Shown: positions 1 to 7,332 of the stretch, in pieces
How positions within the stretch are numbered: position 1 is the stretch's first letter
How the letters are laid out: each line of letters opens with the position of its first letter
From: Synura sp. LO234KE
Taxonomy: Eukaryota; Sar; Synurophyceae; Synurales; Mallomonadaceae
DNA: 10,385 nt
Assembly (NCBI GenBank): GCA_015143735.1
Contig: VKHC01000437.1
Location: 1,650 to 12,034, forward strand
Direction: 5' to 3'
Notes under the pieces: generated by a model
What the model was told of the DNA's origin: nothing
Seen by the model: the letters and a program-made list of their open reading frames with translations, nothing else
Databases searched by the model: none
Made by a program: the position numbers and the translations under genes

Positions 1-928
1 CGTGCTTTTTCCGCACCGTATTCATAATCTGACCGTTTCAATGCACGTTGGTAGAGCACGTCGGATTCATGCTGCTCCTCCAAGAAATCCTGCATCTCGT
101 TTCCTACTTCCACGATGTACAATTTCTCGGCGAAGTGTACCCGACGCTTCTTATGATCTTTAGTATTGATATTCGTACAGTGTGATTCCTCCCCCTGTGC
201 ACAGCTCAGCTCGTCCGATGATGAAGGGGAGTTTTCCCCCCACTCCAAAGATCGAAACACTTGACTTCCCTTCAGACTAGTGTTCAGTCCATCGCGATTA
301 ACAAGGCGTGTTGGAGGATATATAAAATCTCTTTCATCGTCCTTAATATCCTCTTCTATCTGAACTACTCCTAAATCATTATGGTCATGAAGCTCTGGTG
401 CGGCATCAGAGGTATTCTTCATTGACGAAAATGTGGCTACACGAATAATAAAAATTTTATTTATGAATCATTGTGGAAATAAAACTTACATTCTGTCTCG
501 TAATTTCTTTTCTCAGTAGTATTATCAAGTTTGTTATTAAAAGATGTCATGATCCTGAATGGTTGGGTTCCATTTTCATTATAATTTGTAGATGAATTTC
601 TTCGCTTCAATAAGTTCATTTTTTGAAAGGTCTTATTGTAACGCCTTCCCGGCGCAAGCGATACTTGGGTAGGCTCAGCTTCAGAAAAGGAAGGCTTAAT
701 AATCTTGCCAGAGGAAATGCAACTTTCGGTCAACAATTCAGATACTTGCTCAATAATTTTCAAATCGTCAATTGCTAGATCGATCGCGTCGTCTATCGCA
801 GTGATAATGTTGCCCTTCATAGGAGTACTCACTTCAAGGCTTAGTCGTAATCTAGCCAATTCTCCAATACAATTAATGAGCTCAGAATCCGACACGACGC
901 TCTCAATAACCAGGTTTAACTTATTCAT
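1..928 (-). CDS. Putative protein phosphatase 1-binding protein, two exons, 3' partial
   Basis: Exon 1 runs 928-490 from an ATG. A 53-nt GT-AG intron (489-437) is removed in phase 1, and exon 2 (436-1) stays open to the window edge, giving at least 291 residues with no stop. Residues 1-75 are leucine/isoleucine-rich and probably helical. Residues 100-245 are polar, probably disordered, and rich in Ser, Asn, Asp and Glu. At residues 242-248 lies KKRRVHF, which fits the RVxF docking motif used by regulators of protein phosphatase 1; AEKLYIVE and an acidic, helix-like stretch follow. An RVxF core followed by 'xEK' and a charged helix resembles the layout of PPP1R15/GADD34-type PP1 targeting subunits, but similarity beyond the motif is weak. 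Seen: the open frame, the intron and the motif. Inferred: PP1 binding. The N-terminal half is not recognised. Had the intron been retained, the frame would stop at 461-463. Confidence 0.7.
437..489 (-). other. 53-nt spliceosomal intron
   Basis: The minus strand reads GTAAGT at the 5' end (489-484) and TTCGTGTAG at the 3' end, with a T-rich interior. Its removal joins codon T|CC (Ser147) and keeps the frame open for a further 434 nt. Without removal the frame ends within the intron. Confidence 0.8.
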
Positions 929-1488
929 AATATAATATTATTTAAATACTAATAGAAACAAAATCAATAAAACGTCACATTTCAATCAACAACACCAGAT
1001 AGAGCATTACAGCACAGGAGGATATTAAGAGAAGTAATTTTTTTAACACTTAAAACACAGCTTGACACAGTACAGGTGTCAGGTAACGTCGTTCCTCTGT
1101 TTCATACATGTCCCGATTCAGAGTATCAGAAAGATTTTCTCTAGCGGTTTTCACAGCACTTTCCTCTGCTTATTTGGTCGCCTTGATATATAGGATATAC
1201 GATAAAGAAGCAAATCTCAAGAATGTTGATGATGATGCAAAGAGAAACAGCGTTGCTCAAAACTCAAAAGCGTTTCAATTTCCTAGATGATTTTATCGGT
1301 GGCTATTGCAGCGCTGTGTATTTAATACACGCAATAATAAAGTTGATATTTATTTTGATACTGAGCAGTACCAACTCTTGTCCTAGAGTCAAAAAATTCC
1401 TATACATACAAATAATATGATGTCACCATGCGGCCAAGATATTTTTTTTCCTCTACTGCGTATTTAATCGCCTGAATTAGTTAGGTTT
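929..1488. other. Intergenic, AT-rich, no convincing gene
   Basis: This stretch lies upstream of the PP1-motif gene and probably contains its promoter. A TGACG half-site (minus strand) lies about 45 nt upstream of the ATG, but single short sites are weak evidence. The only ORF with an ATG worth noting is at 1108-1290 on the plus strand, listed separately. Confidence 0.5.
1108..1290 (+). CDS. Possible small single-pass membrane protein or first exon
   Basis: This is a 60-residue ATG ORF. Residues 10-30 form one hydrophobic segment (FSLAVFTALSSAYLVALIY), followed by a charged tail rich in Asp, Lys and Asn. The positive residues before the segment would suit a signal anchor. I do not recognise a family, and no splice donor clearly extends it. 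It faces away from the minus-strand gene that starts at 928, so a shared divergent promoter is conceivable. In AT-rich DNA an ORF of this size arises often by chance, so it may not be a gene. Confidence 0.22.
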   Translation: MSRFRVSERFSLAVFTALSSAYLVALIYRIYDKEANLKNVDDDAKRNSVAQNSKAFQFPR

Positions 1489-1851
1489 ATGATAAAGAGC
1501 TTAAGTCGGGGAGAATTTAAGACGATGGGAAATGCAAAGACAGCGGCACAAAAGTCTTTCGACTTCCCAATTGCAAAAAAGACGATTGCGATCGAAGCGC
1601 GGTGCGAATTTAATGCTATAAGATATTTTGACTTTCTGGTCGCTATCAATCCTTACCATTGTGGGGAATATCGTAAAGAAGCTTACAAGTGTAAAAATGT
1701 CATACATGACATGCTAAACTTGACGTACAGCTTACAATTAGAAGTAACACAAGAAGCTATCTCAGTAGCACCAGACCCGAAAATTTTATCCTTATTTATT
1801 ACCGAACAGACCGAAAAATGTCGGACCCAGGATATCGTGCGTGAGGAATAA
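1489..1851 (+). CDS. 120-residue ORF of uncertain status with one CX9C motif
   Basis: The plus-strand frame is open from ATG 1489, with an alternative ATG at 1525. It is basic at the N-terminus. Residues 58-68 read C-GEYRKEAYK-C, a CX9C spacing as in coiled-coil-helix-coiled-coil-helix (CHCH) proteins of the mitochondrial intermembrane space. An upstream Cys39 sits where the first helix would start, but position 49, where its partner should be, is Phe, so a twin CX9C is incomplete. The stop codon (1849-1851) falls inside a tandem repeat. The opposite strand of the same segment carries several good splice donors (1909, 1735, 1686, 1656), while the plus strand has no GTAAG, so this ORF may be the shadow of a minus-strand spliced gene. 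No family assignment is possible. Confidence 0.27.
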   Translation: MIKSLSRGEFKTMGNAKTAAQKSFDFPIAKKTIAIEARCEFNAIRYFDFLVAINPYHCGEYRKEAYKCKNVIHDMLNLTYSLQLEVTQEAISVAPDPKILSLFITEQTEKCRTQDIVREE

Positions 1852-2078
1852 CCCCCGCTAGTGAATAACCCCCGCTGGTGCCCGGTGCCCACTCGGTAGC
1901 AGAACTTACCCCTCCTTGTTGGCAACTCCTAGACAACGGAAGACTTTACTCATTATCCTCCTGAATTCAATGAATGTATTGCTTATTTTTCTTTACTCAC
2001 AGAGTAAAAGATTAGATTTTCAGCCACAAAAAGAAGAAAGTGGTAGAGACGAGCTCCAAGAAGAGACTGAACCACCAT
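1736..2078 (-). other. Possible spliced minus-strand gene, structure unresolved
   Basis: The minus strand shows GTGAGT at 2000 and GTAAG-type donors at 1909, 1735, 1686 and 1656, a density above chance. One frame-consistent model starts at ATG 1953 (MSKVFRCLGVANKE), splices a 52-nt intron (1909-1858, ending TTCACTAG) and continues open through 1857-1736. A second open segment starts at ATG 2078 (MVVQSLLGARLYHFLLFVAE) and runs to the GTGAGT at 2000. The 52-nt length agrees with the well-supported introns in this window. I recognise no protein family and cannot decide between exon combinations. The plus-strand ORFs overlapping it are the competing explanation. Confidence 0.27.
1846..1890. repeat. 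GC-rich short tandem repeats
   Basis: A 17-bp unit, GAATAACCCCCGCTAGT, is followed immediately by a copy differing at one base (1846-1862 and 1863-1879). The 7-bp unit GGTGCCC is then present twice in tandem (1877-1890). The repeat block stands out against AT-rich surroundings. Confidence 0.85.
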
Positions 2079-2526
2079 CCCCGGAGCGCTCACAACCACC
2101 AACGAGAACTCGCTAAGTACTAATTATCTCGTCCGACAGGAGGACGAAATCTGTATAAGCAAGGCAAAGTAGAAAATGATAATTTCTTTCATTTTGGTGG
2201 CGGACATTCCAATGAGGATTTAATAACAATACTCTATGATTAATCTCGTTTTGGTGCTGAGGAGTGATTAAATGCCTGTCATGTTCTTGCTAAGCTAAGT
2301 TTTTCCTGAAAAAGCGCTAATAAATTGTTTTCTTTCGGCACCATGTGCGCAGCCTACTCCTCCTCGCCGTTTATCTTACAAGAAGAATATGAAGACGCTA
2401 ACTTAGTAATATTAATGACAACAAGGCCAATATCGGGTACATTTTCAGGAATGCAAAGGGAACGAAAACTTCTTTTGCGTCTCAAGTCTTTAAAAGCTAC
2501 TAGTCACGTTTTATTAAGCTATGACT
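1891..2526. other. Mostly non-coding stretch downstream of the bZIP gene
   Basis: A plus-strand open frame around 1916-2116 lacks an ATG at its start and encodes a hydrophobic then acidic, Pro/Ser-rich stretch; it overlaps the possible minus-strand gene. Another at 2341-2591 (first ATG 2343) overlaps the 3' end of the bZIP gene in antisense and has no recognisable domain. Positions 2117-2340 contain nothing I can assign beyond a small hairpin, CGTCC/GGACG, near 2130-2147. Confidence 0.4.
2510..2515 (-). promoter_or_regulatory. AATAAA-type polyadenylation signal candidate
   Basis: The minus strand reads AATAAA 11 nt past the bZIP stop codon. It is in the right place for a compact 3' UTR, but AATAAA is common in AT-rich DNA and its use in this lineage is not established. 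Confidence 0.3.
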
Positions 2527-4422
2527 CTATCCATGCATCGGGAACAATCCGGTTCGGTTGTATGGTGGGGGGTTATGCGGGTGGTGTATAACTTCGAGTC
2601 TACTGTTTTGATAATGCAACAACATAAAGGGTTTGGGCTCTTCTATCCTAGGCGGGTAAGAGGAGACGTAGGGTGGTGAGTAGTTCAGGCATCTCATCCC
2701 ATATTGCGATTGCAGTTGCATTTGCATCCGAATAGCCATCTCTATCTTAGTCTTGTCAGATACAAGCGCTCGCCTCTTGTATGGGTGCCTTTCGTCGCTA
2801 TAATATTGCTCCGAGTCGCACCACGGTCGTTCTGGCATTGCTGCGGTGTACCCAAAATAACCGCGAGAATTAATCGCATCACAGTGTTGCAGTTCCGGAT
2901 TTGTCCCAACACTGGTGTCTCGTGAAGAGGAGACCATAACCGTTGGAGACGCGTACCTTGAATAATGATTGCCTAATAGATGAGGGACGGGGAGGGATAG
3001 TGGCTGGTTGATAGGTTTGGAGACCAAGCCCTCTCCCGCGAGGAAATACTTAGGGCGATCTAACGCCCATGGGCTGGCCATCCGATCTGAAGGCAATGTC
3101 CTGCCGTCAACGTTTTTGTCGTCTATCTCTAAAGGAAAATTTTGCTGGCATGTACTGACGGAAGCTGTAGGAGACTTCGGCATATCATTCGAAAGGATTT
3201 TCTGTAACGAGAGTTTTTGCGAAGAAACGTCTTTGACGTCATACTCGTCGACCACGGCTTGGACTCGATTGGATGGATGAAACCACATCTTACAAGTGGA
3301 TTCAATAACGACCAGCTGCTTCCAAAATCTTTGCGCGGATCTACTACCGTCAGGAAGAAGAGGAGCTTCCCATATAACGTATTCATAAGTTGCGCGAAGC
3401 ACATCGCCTCTTTTATTGAGACAGACTGTTTCCTTTCGGATATTAACACCAACAACAACCACGACGAGCGCGTTGTTATCCACAGACTTTATCGACAGCT
3501 TAAATAGAAGAAAAATGAGAATGGACAAGTTATCGAATCCTGCAAATTATGGCTTACGTTCTCACAAAACTCAACTCGTAATTTCGCATCTCGGATCACG
3601 GCTGAGATTCCTTGACAATCATAAAATCCATTCTTAGATTCATTTTCAACGACTCGTCGATAGGTTGGACAAGGAAGGCGCTGAATTACATCAGGCACGC
3701 ACACTGAAGCCCACTCATCGTCCTCATGATATTTGCTCGCTCTAATTTCCAGAAACCTGCACATGGTTTTCAATCTTGTCTCCAAAGAAATAGAGCCAAG
3801 GGGACCGAGGAATTTTGGGGGTTTCGGTGAATATAAACAGCAACCAGAGTTTCGGTGTGCTTCAACATCCGAATTATTAATATTATTCATTTCTGAGGTC
3901 GCCTCAAGGCCCAGCAAAGTTTCCAAGTCCTCCAACAAGGAACTTAAAAACAAATCGTACATCTTCTTTCTCTCGCGGGTTCTTCTCGCATTATGCTTGT
4001 TCTGATCTTTAACAATAATTGATACTAATTGCTCAGAAAGAGCTTTGCGCTTGGTATATTTGCCGCGAGGTTTCGATGGCAGCCCTTAGATCAATTAAAT
4101 ATTATTTGTAATTAAATCAAGTTCCAAAACAGGAAAACGCACCAGGTATTTCATAGCACAGCTTCTGGATTGCTCCGCCAACACTTGTCGATCGCGACAC
4201 AGCGTCTAGATCAGTGTTCGGATTCACAAGGGCCAGCGGATCGTCAAAAACTTGTTTAGGATAAGAAGTGTCATGAATTTCCTCGCCAACGAGACCATTT
4301 TGAAATAACATTTCTAGCATACTTTCCCTGTGCAAATCTAGTTCTCCTAGTGAAAATGCGAGAAATTCAATCGTATTTGCATTGAATTTCTGAACTGTTT
4401 TTGCAAATAATGGCACGGTCAT
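2527..4422 (-). CDS. bZIP transcription factor with NTF2-like domain, three exons
   Basis: The exons are 4422-4143, 4084-3558 and 3498-2527. The spliced CDS is 1779 nt, 592 residues plus TAG, and both joins keep frame. The ATG at 4422 directly follows an in-frame TAG. Residues 98-134 are strongly basic; N122-K-H-N-A126-R-R-T-R130 fits the bZIP signature N-x3-A-x2-[CST]-R that contacts DNA. L140 and L147 continue the heptad, but E154 breaks it, so the zipper is short. Residues about 196-360 align by eye with the domain after the bZIP region in diatom and oomycete factors: a helical start, then GISAVIRD (252-259), beta-type stretches and a closing VQAVVDEYDV (348-357). I read this as an NTF2-like fold, which is inference. 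Residues 370-592 are Pro/Ser/Tyr-rich and probably disordered, suited to activation or partner binding. Likely a nuclear sequence-specific regulator; target genes cannot be inferred. Confidence 0.85.
3499..3557 (-). other. 59-nt intron in the bZIP gene
   Basis: The 5' end is GTAAGC, and the 3' end is a strong pyrimidine tract followed by TATTTAAG. It is phase 0, joining Asn269 to Leu270. Reading through would stop at 3489-3491, inside exon 3 sequence in the wrong frame. Removal links the two halves of the NTF2-like domain. Confidence 0.85.
4085..4142 (-). other. 58-nt intron in the bZIP gene
   Basis: The 5' end is GTGCGT, and the 3' end is TTAATTGATCTAAG. It is phase 1 and rebuilds Gly94 as G|GG. 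Removal puts the whole basic region in frame with the upstream exon; read-through gives a stop at 4117-4119. Confidence 0.8.
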
Positions 4423-4830
4423 CTAATGGTTCCATAGATTTCTGCACTATATTCTATACTTATTATCAATAAATATATTCTATTCTTTAGACATAGATTC
4501 TTGATGAGGTTAATACGCAGATTAGGATGTTGCTAGGTGCTCAAAGTGTGGCTGTGCAATTAATTCGAGGCATATTCCACGACTTGAGTAGAAATTACAT
4601 TCCCGAATCTTAGTCAAGCCTTCGTACTCGTTGCTCGATCTATAATATTGTTCGGATTATATTCAAATCGATGCTACTTGCTAAGTTTTGTATCTGCATT
4701 ATATGAAAGCTGGTCTTACCACTCCAACTATTCTCATCAACTGTAACACGAAATAATATTATCATAAATAGTGAAGCTTGGAGCTGGATAGACGCTAAGC
4801 TGAATCTACTCCTTCTTGCAATTTTCTGTA
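4423..4830. other. Upstream region of the bZIP gene, no confident gene
   Basis: AT-rich. It probably contains the bZIP promoter and 5' UTR. A minus-strand 64-residue ATG ORF (4834-4640) shows splice-like signals (TTTCGTGTTACAG and GTAAGA near 4740-4720) but no recognisable protein. It could be a further exon of the possible gene at 4831-5263. Confidence 0.4.
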
Positions 4831-5263
4831 TCATTTAATAAACCCTATAATTCTGACCTCGTGTGGCCCCATAAGTCGGGAAAATATTTCCGACACTAAA
4901 CAATGCCCACTCCGGATATATTTGCCTATATTATTACTATCCGCATACTTCTTGGCGAAAATTTCTTTTAAGCTATAATTTACGACATGACGTGGTGAGA
5001 AACACCCCATGTTTTGCTTACCACCCTTGTCGACCACTTGTGTAAGCGAAAGTAGCGGGAAAAAATACCCGCATATCGCGATGGCGAGGGGGGGTAGAGA
5101 ACGCGTTGGGCGCTGGAGAAGGGAGCACTGTACTGACGTCGGTCACGGACATGGTGCTGACGGAGTGCCGTGGCATGATTCGTGCGCCCCAGAGGGTTAC
5201 CTGGAAGCGAAGTGGGTCCGTCGTCGACGTGTAAGTGGGCCAGCCTAGTCGTCGGTGCGCCAA
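4831..5263 (-). CDS. Possible two-exon gene fragment of unknown function
   Basis: The minus-strand frame is open from about 5263 to 5022 (no ATG until 'MPRHSV'). A 49-nt intron can then be removed (5021-4973, GTAAGC...AATTATAG), making Cys from TG|C and leading in frame into 4972-4831, which ends in TGA. The second segment begins LKEIFAKKYADSNNIG and is mixed charged. The first segment is GC-rich (5060-5270), unlike its surroundings. The plus strand of that GC-rich part also has a plausible open frame ending at a GTAAGT donor near 5233, so the strand is not settled. No known domain is recognised on either strand. Confidence 0.27.
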
Positions 5264-5894
5264 AATCCAGTGGTAGATAATCCATATCTAGACAAAAGTC
5301 GTGATTTGCATTTTCGTAATAAATTAATCTGGCTCGACTATTGAAAATTTTCTACTATTTATCTGGACCACGAAAACGAAAATGGCTTTAGGAGCCTCCT
5401 GAAATATATTCGTTATTGTAGTGGCCAGCTGCAGAGAAATATTATCTTTTAATCTTTTTCGACTTATCGCTTTTTACGGCAAAAGACTGTACGTTATTAG
5501 CGGCAATCAACTGTTCAGATCGCTAAAACAGGATAATTGAGCTAGTAAAACGGAGTTCCTGTTGGCTAAGAAATAGGTAGTCCGTGAGATAAACAGCGTT
5601 TGCTTCGTGTTCTTTTCAATAAAAGTCCATCAACCAAGACCATACATCGGCATCTATAAATGACGAGTGAAATTATTCCAAATGATAGGTTCTTAGTACG
5701 GCTGCTGATACCACAAAGAAATCATGTAATCCACCGTCTAAACAAAATATTTTCCTCATGCAACAGGAACAATATTCTGCAATTTTTGATATCTCGACCA
5801 CGCGCATACTCCAAGTACAGATACCTCAAAAAGATAACTCCTGCATACAACTAATTTTAGTTTCCGTAAGTATTTTATATCTTAAGCTTTTACG

Positions 5895-6108
5895 CTCAAT
5901 AAATATAGACTTCCGGAAAATCTTATAGTTAATTACGGCGGGGTAGTTAGAAATAACAAAGGTGAGACAAGATTACCGCACCCCCCACCGAAAAAACCAC
6001 TCCCCATGTACCAACTGGCAAGCCCCGTGACCGAGTGGGGAGCTCCGGGTGCCTTCACCCGGAGATTGAGGCTAGTCCCCGACTATGTCCCCCTCAATAA
6101 ATATAGAC
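5895..6108. repeat. 16-bp direct repeat flanking a GC-rich segment
   Basis: CTCAATAAATATAGAC occurs identically at 5895-5910 and 6093-6108. Each copy is followed by TAGTTAAT (after 15 nt in the first, 1 nt in the second). The intervening DNA is markedly GC-rich against AT-rich flanks and carries a perfect hairpin. This could be a target-site-like duplication around an inserted element, or a local segmental duplication with an insertion. No ORF or terminal inverted repeat identifies a transposon. Confidence 0.75.
6043..6064. other. Perfect 9-bp hairpin
   Basis: CTCCGGGTG and CACCCGGAG are exact inverted repeats separated by the 4-nt loop CCTT. The stem is GC-rich and lies inside the GC-rich segment between the 16-bp direct repeats. 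It could be part of an RNA or of a mobile-element end. There is no T-run after it, so a bacterial-type terminator is not suggested. Confidence 0.75.
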
Positions 6109-6214
6109 GTAGTTAATCTGGCTTTCGCCCATGTGTTTTTGATCATTGATGAATTTAACCACAGTAAATATGGAGTATTACTTTAGACTTTGGAGAAGGG
6201 ACCACCCACTCCGA

Positions 6215-7246
6215 TCAATTCGTGTTGAAGACGACGTAGGATAGGAAAGAAGTGACTGGCCCAATATAAGCTCCTGCATCACTTACGTCTCTGCTTCCTG
6301 TCGGGTTTTTAAAGACGGCACTACGGATACCTAGGGTGCGCGGGTGGTTCTTCTTCCAGGAGGGGTAAACTCCAGGCACGTGACCGAACCGGTCTCCATA
6401 GAGATACCTTATGCTCTTTGACAGATCCGAAAGTGAACTGTTTGTTCTTGCGCTCTAGAAACACTGAGGGTGACCGGGTCGGCACTATTTGCGAGTTCAT
6501 TTAGGTACTTGGCCTGTTTCTATGCTTTCCGGAGTTGTGAATATACTTCGCAAAAGTCCGAGAGAACTCACCCAGTACCTTTTCAATCAAAGTCAAATTA
6601 TCGGATGGAAGTAGGAGATTGGAGAGGGACGAGCTGAGTTCCAGTCGCCTAGAAGACGCGAGCGAGATTTGAATGTCAAGGGCGGTGGCGAGATTGTACA
6701 GCCCTAATATATCGTTCGCCCTTGGGGGAGGGAGGCCTGGTAGTCCCACAGAACCCGAACGAACCACGATTCCCATGGATTAGTAGCTAGTGGACAACAG
6801 CAACTTGCATTTTCGGTCGGAGCTTAGACTTGTAAAAGACTCAAAGAAGAGTCTTGAGGTGTGACGCCTCCACGACGCGTTTGGGGATCGTTGATAGCAA
6901 CTAGACGGCGATGCTGAAGGTAACGAGATCCCATCGGTGGTCGACTTAACTTTATTCCATCATACTCTTTAGGTAGTGTCGGCGTAGTAGTGCTCACCGT
7001 AAACATAGTGGAGGGGCTAGAAATTAATCGTCCTTTTTCGTCTCCTGTACTAGCTAGCGCTACTAGTAACAAGAATCACCAAGTATCACCACCACTTCTT
7101 GTATTACACCGAGAAGAAGTGGGGGTTGCTGCTTGTTGTCCTGTTGGTGCGGAACTATTGATAGTCGCTCCCCGCGAACGAATTCTGGGATATACTAGTA
7201 CCAGAGCACTCTGCAACAGCAAAGGATCATCCTTATAATTCCTTCG
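6215..7246 (-). CDS. Putative multi-exon gene, unknown; possible SRA/YDG-like segment
   Basis: Several minus-strand open segments have splice-like borders. The first, 7246-7110, follows an excellent acceptor (TGCTGATTTTTCTGGCTCTAG) and encodes a Ser/Thr/Ala-rich stretch beginning NYKDDPLLLQ. A 60-nt intron (7109-7050) joins it in frame to 7049-6824. A third open segment runs 6776-6570 (ANDILGLYNLATAL..., Leu/Ser-rich) to a GTACTG or GTGAGT donor. A fourth, 6454-6287, starts after TGTTTCTAG and ends at GTAAGT (6286). It contains YGDRFGHVPGV and then Trp and Gly-Ile, which recalls the start of SRA/YDG methyl-DNA-binding domains (Y-G-x-x-P-G-V...W). The rest of that domain is not visible. The exon chain is not fully frame-consistent, so either my borders are wrong or indels are present, as in the neighbouring ATPase. 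The first segment might instead be a C-terminal tail of the ATPase. Confidence 0.33.
7050..7109 (-). other. Candidate 60-nt intron
   Basis: Reads GTGTAATAC...GCTAGCTAG. Removal rebuilds Arg from CG|T and joins two open segments of the putative gene. The length agrees with the well-supported introns in the window, but competing TAG acceptors lie nearby. Confidence 0.4.
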
Positions 7247-7332
7247 CTAGAGCCAGAAAAATCAGCATTGGGAGGGTGCACTAGTATGTAAAAAAATGAG
7301 AAAATGTACAGATCTTTATAGATAAATTCAAA

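Larger units (their letters stand above)
5286..6214. other. Long non-coding stretch with a GC-rich island
   Basis: No convincing gene. A 64-residue plus-strand ATG ORF (5660-5854) sits just after TATAAA, but its protein is basic and unrecognisable and may be chance. The only structured element is the GC-rich segment around 5935-6092, described separately. Confidence 0.5.

Noticed and set aside
2117-2160. Hammerhead ribozyme resemblance (GTCC...GGACGAAAT)
   Set aside because: A stem-II-like hairpin followed by GAAA is present, but the required CUGANGA core before the stem is absent (TTATCTC instead), and there is no clear stem I or III.
3234-3241. Perfect CRE palindrome TGACGTCA inside the bZIP gene, suggesting autoregulation
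   Set aside because: It lies within coding exon 3, far from the promoter. A single 8-bp site in 10 kb is plausible by chance.
3540-3557. 18-nt ultra-short intron (GTAAGC...TTTGCAG)
   Set aside because: The first AG after the donor would give an 18-nt intron, but the frame then runs to a stop. The 59-nt intron using the later AAG keeps the NTF2-like domain in frame.
5018-5263. Resemblance of the open frame to archaeal Cas5-like sequence
   Set aside because: Only a vague pattern of aromatic and proline residues. The context is eukaryotic, with no repeats or other cas genes.
1861-6045. Shared ACCGAGTGGG between the minus strand near 1890 and the plus strand near 6030, as copies of one element
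   Set aside because: Only 10 identical bases, and flanking similarity fades at once; expected by chance in a window this size.
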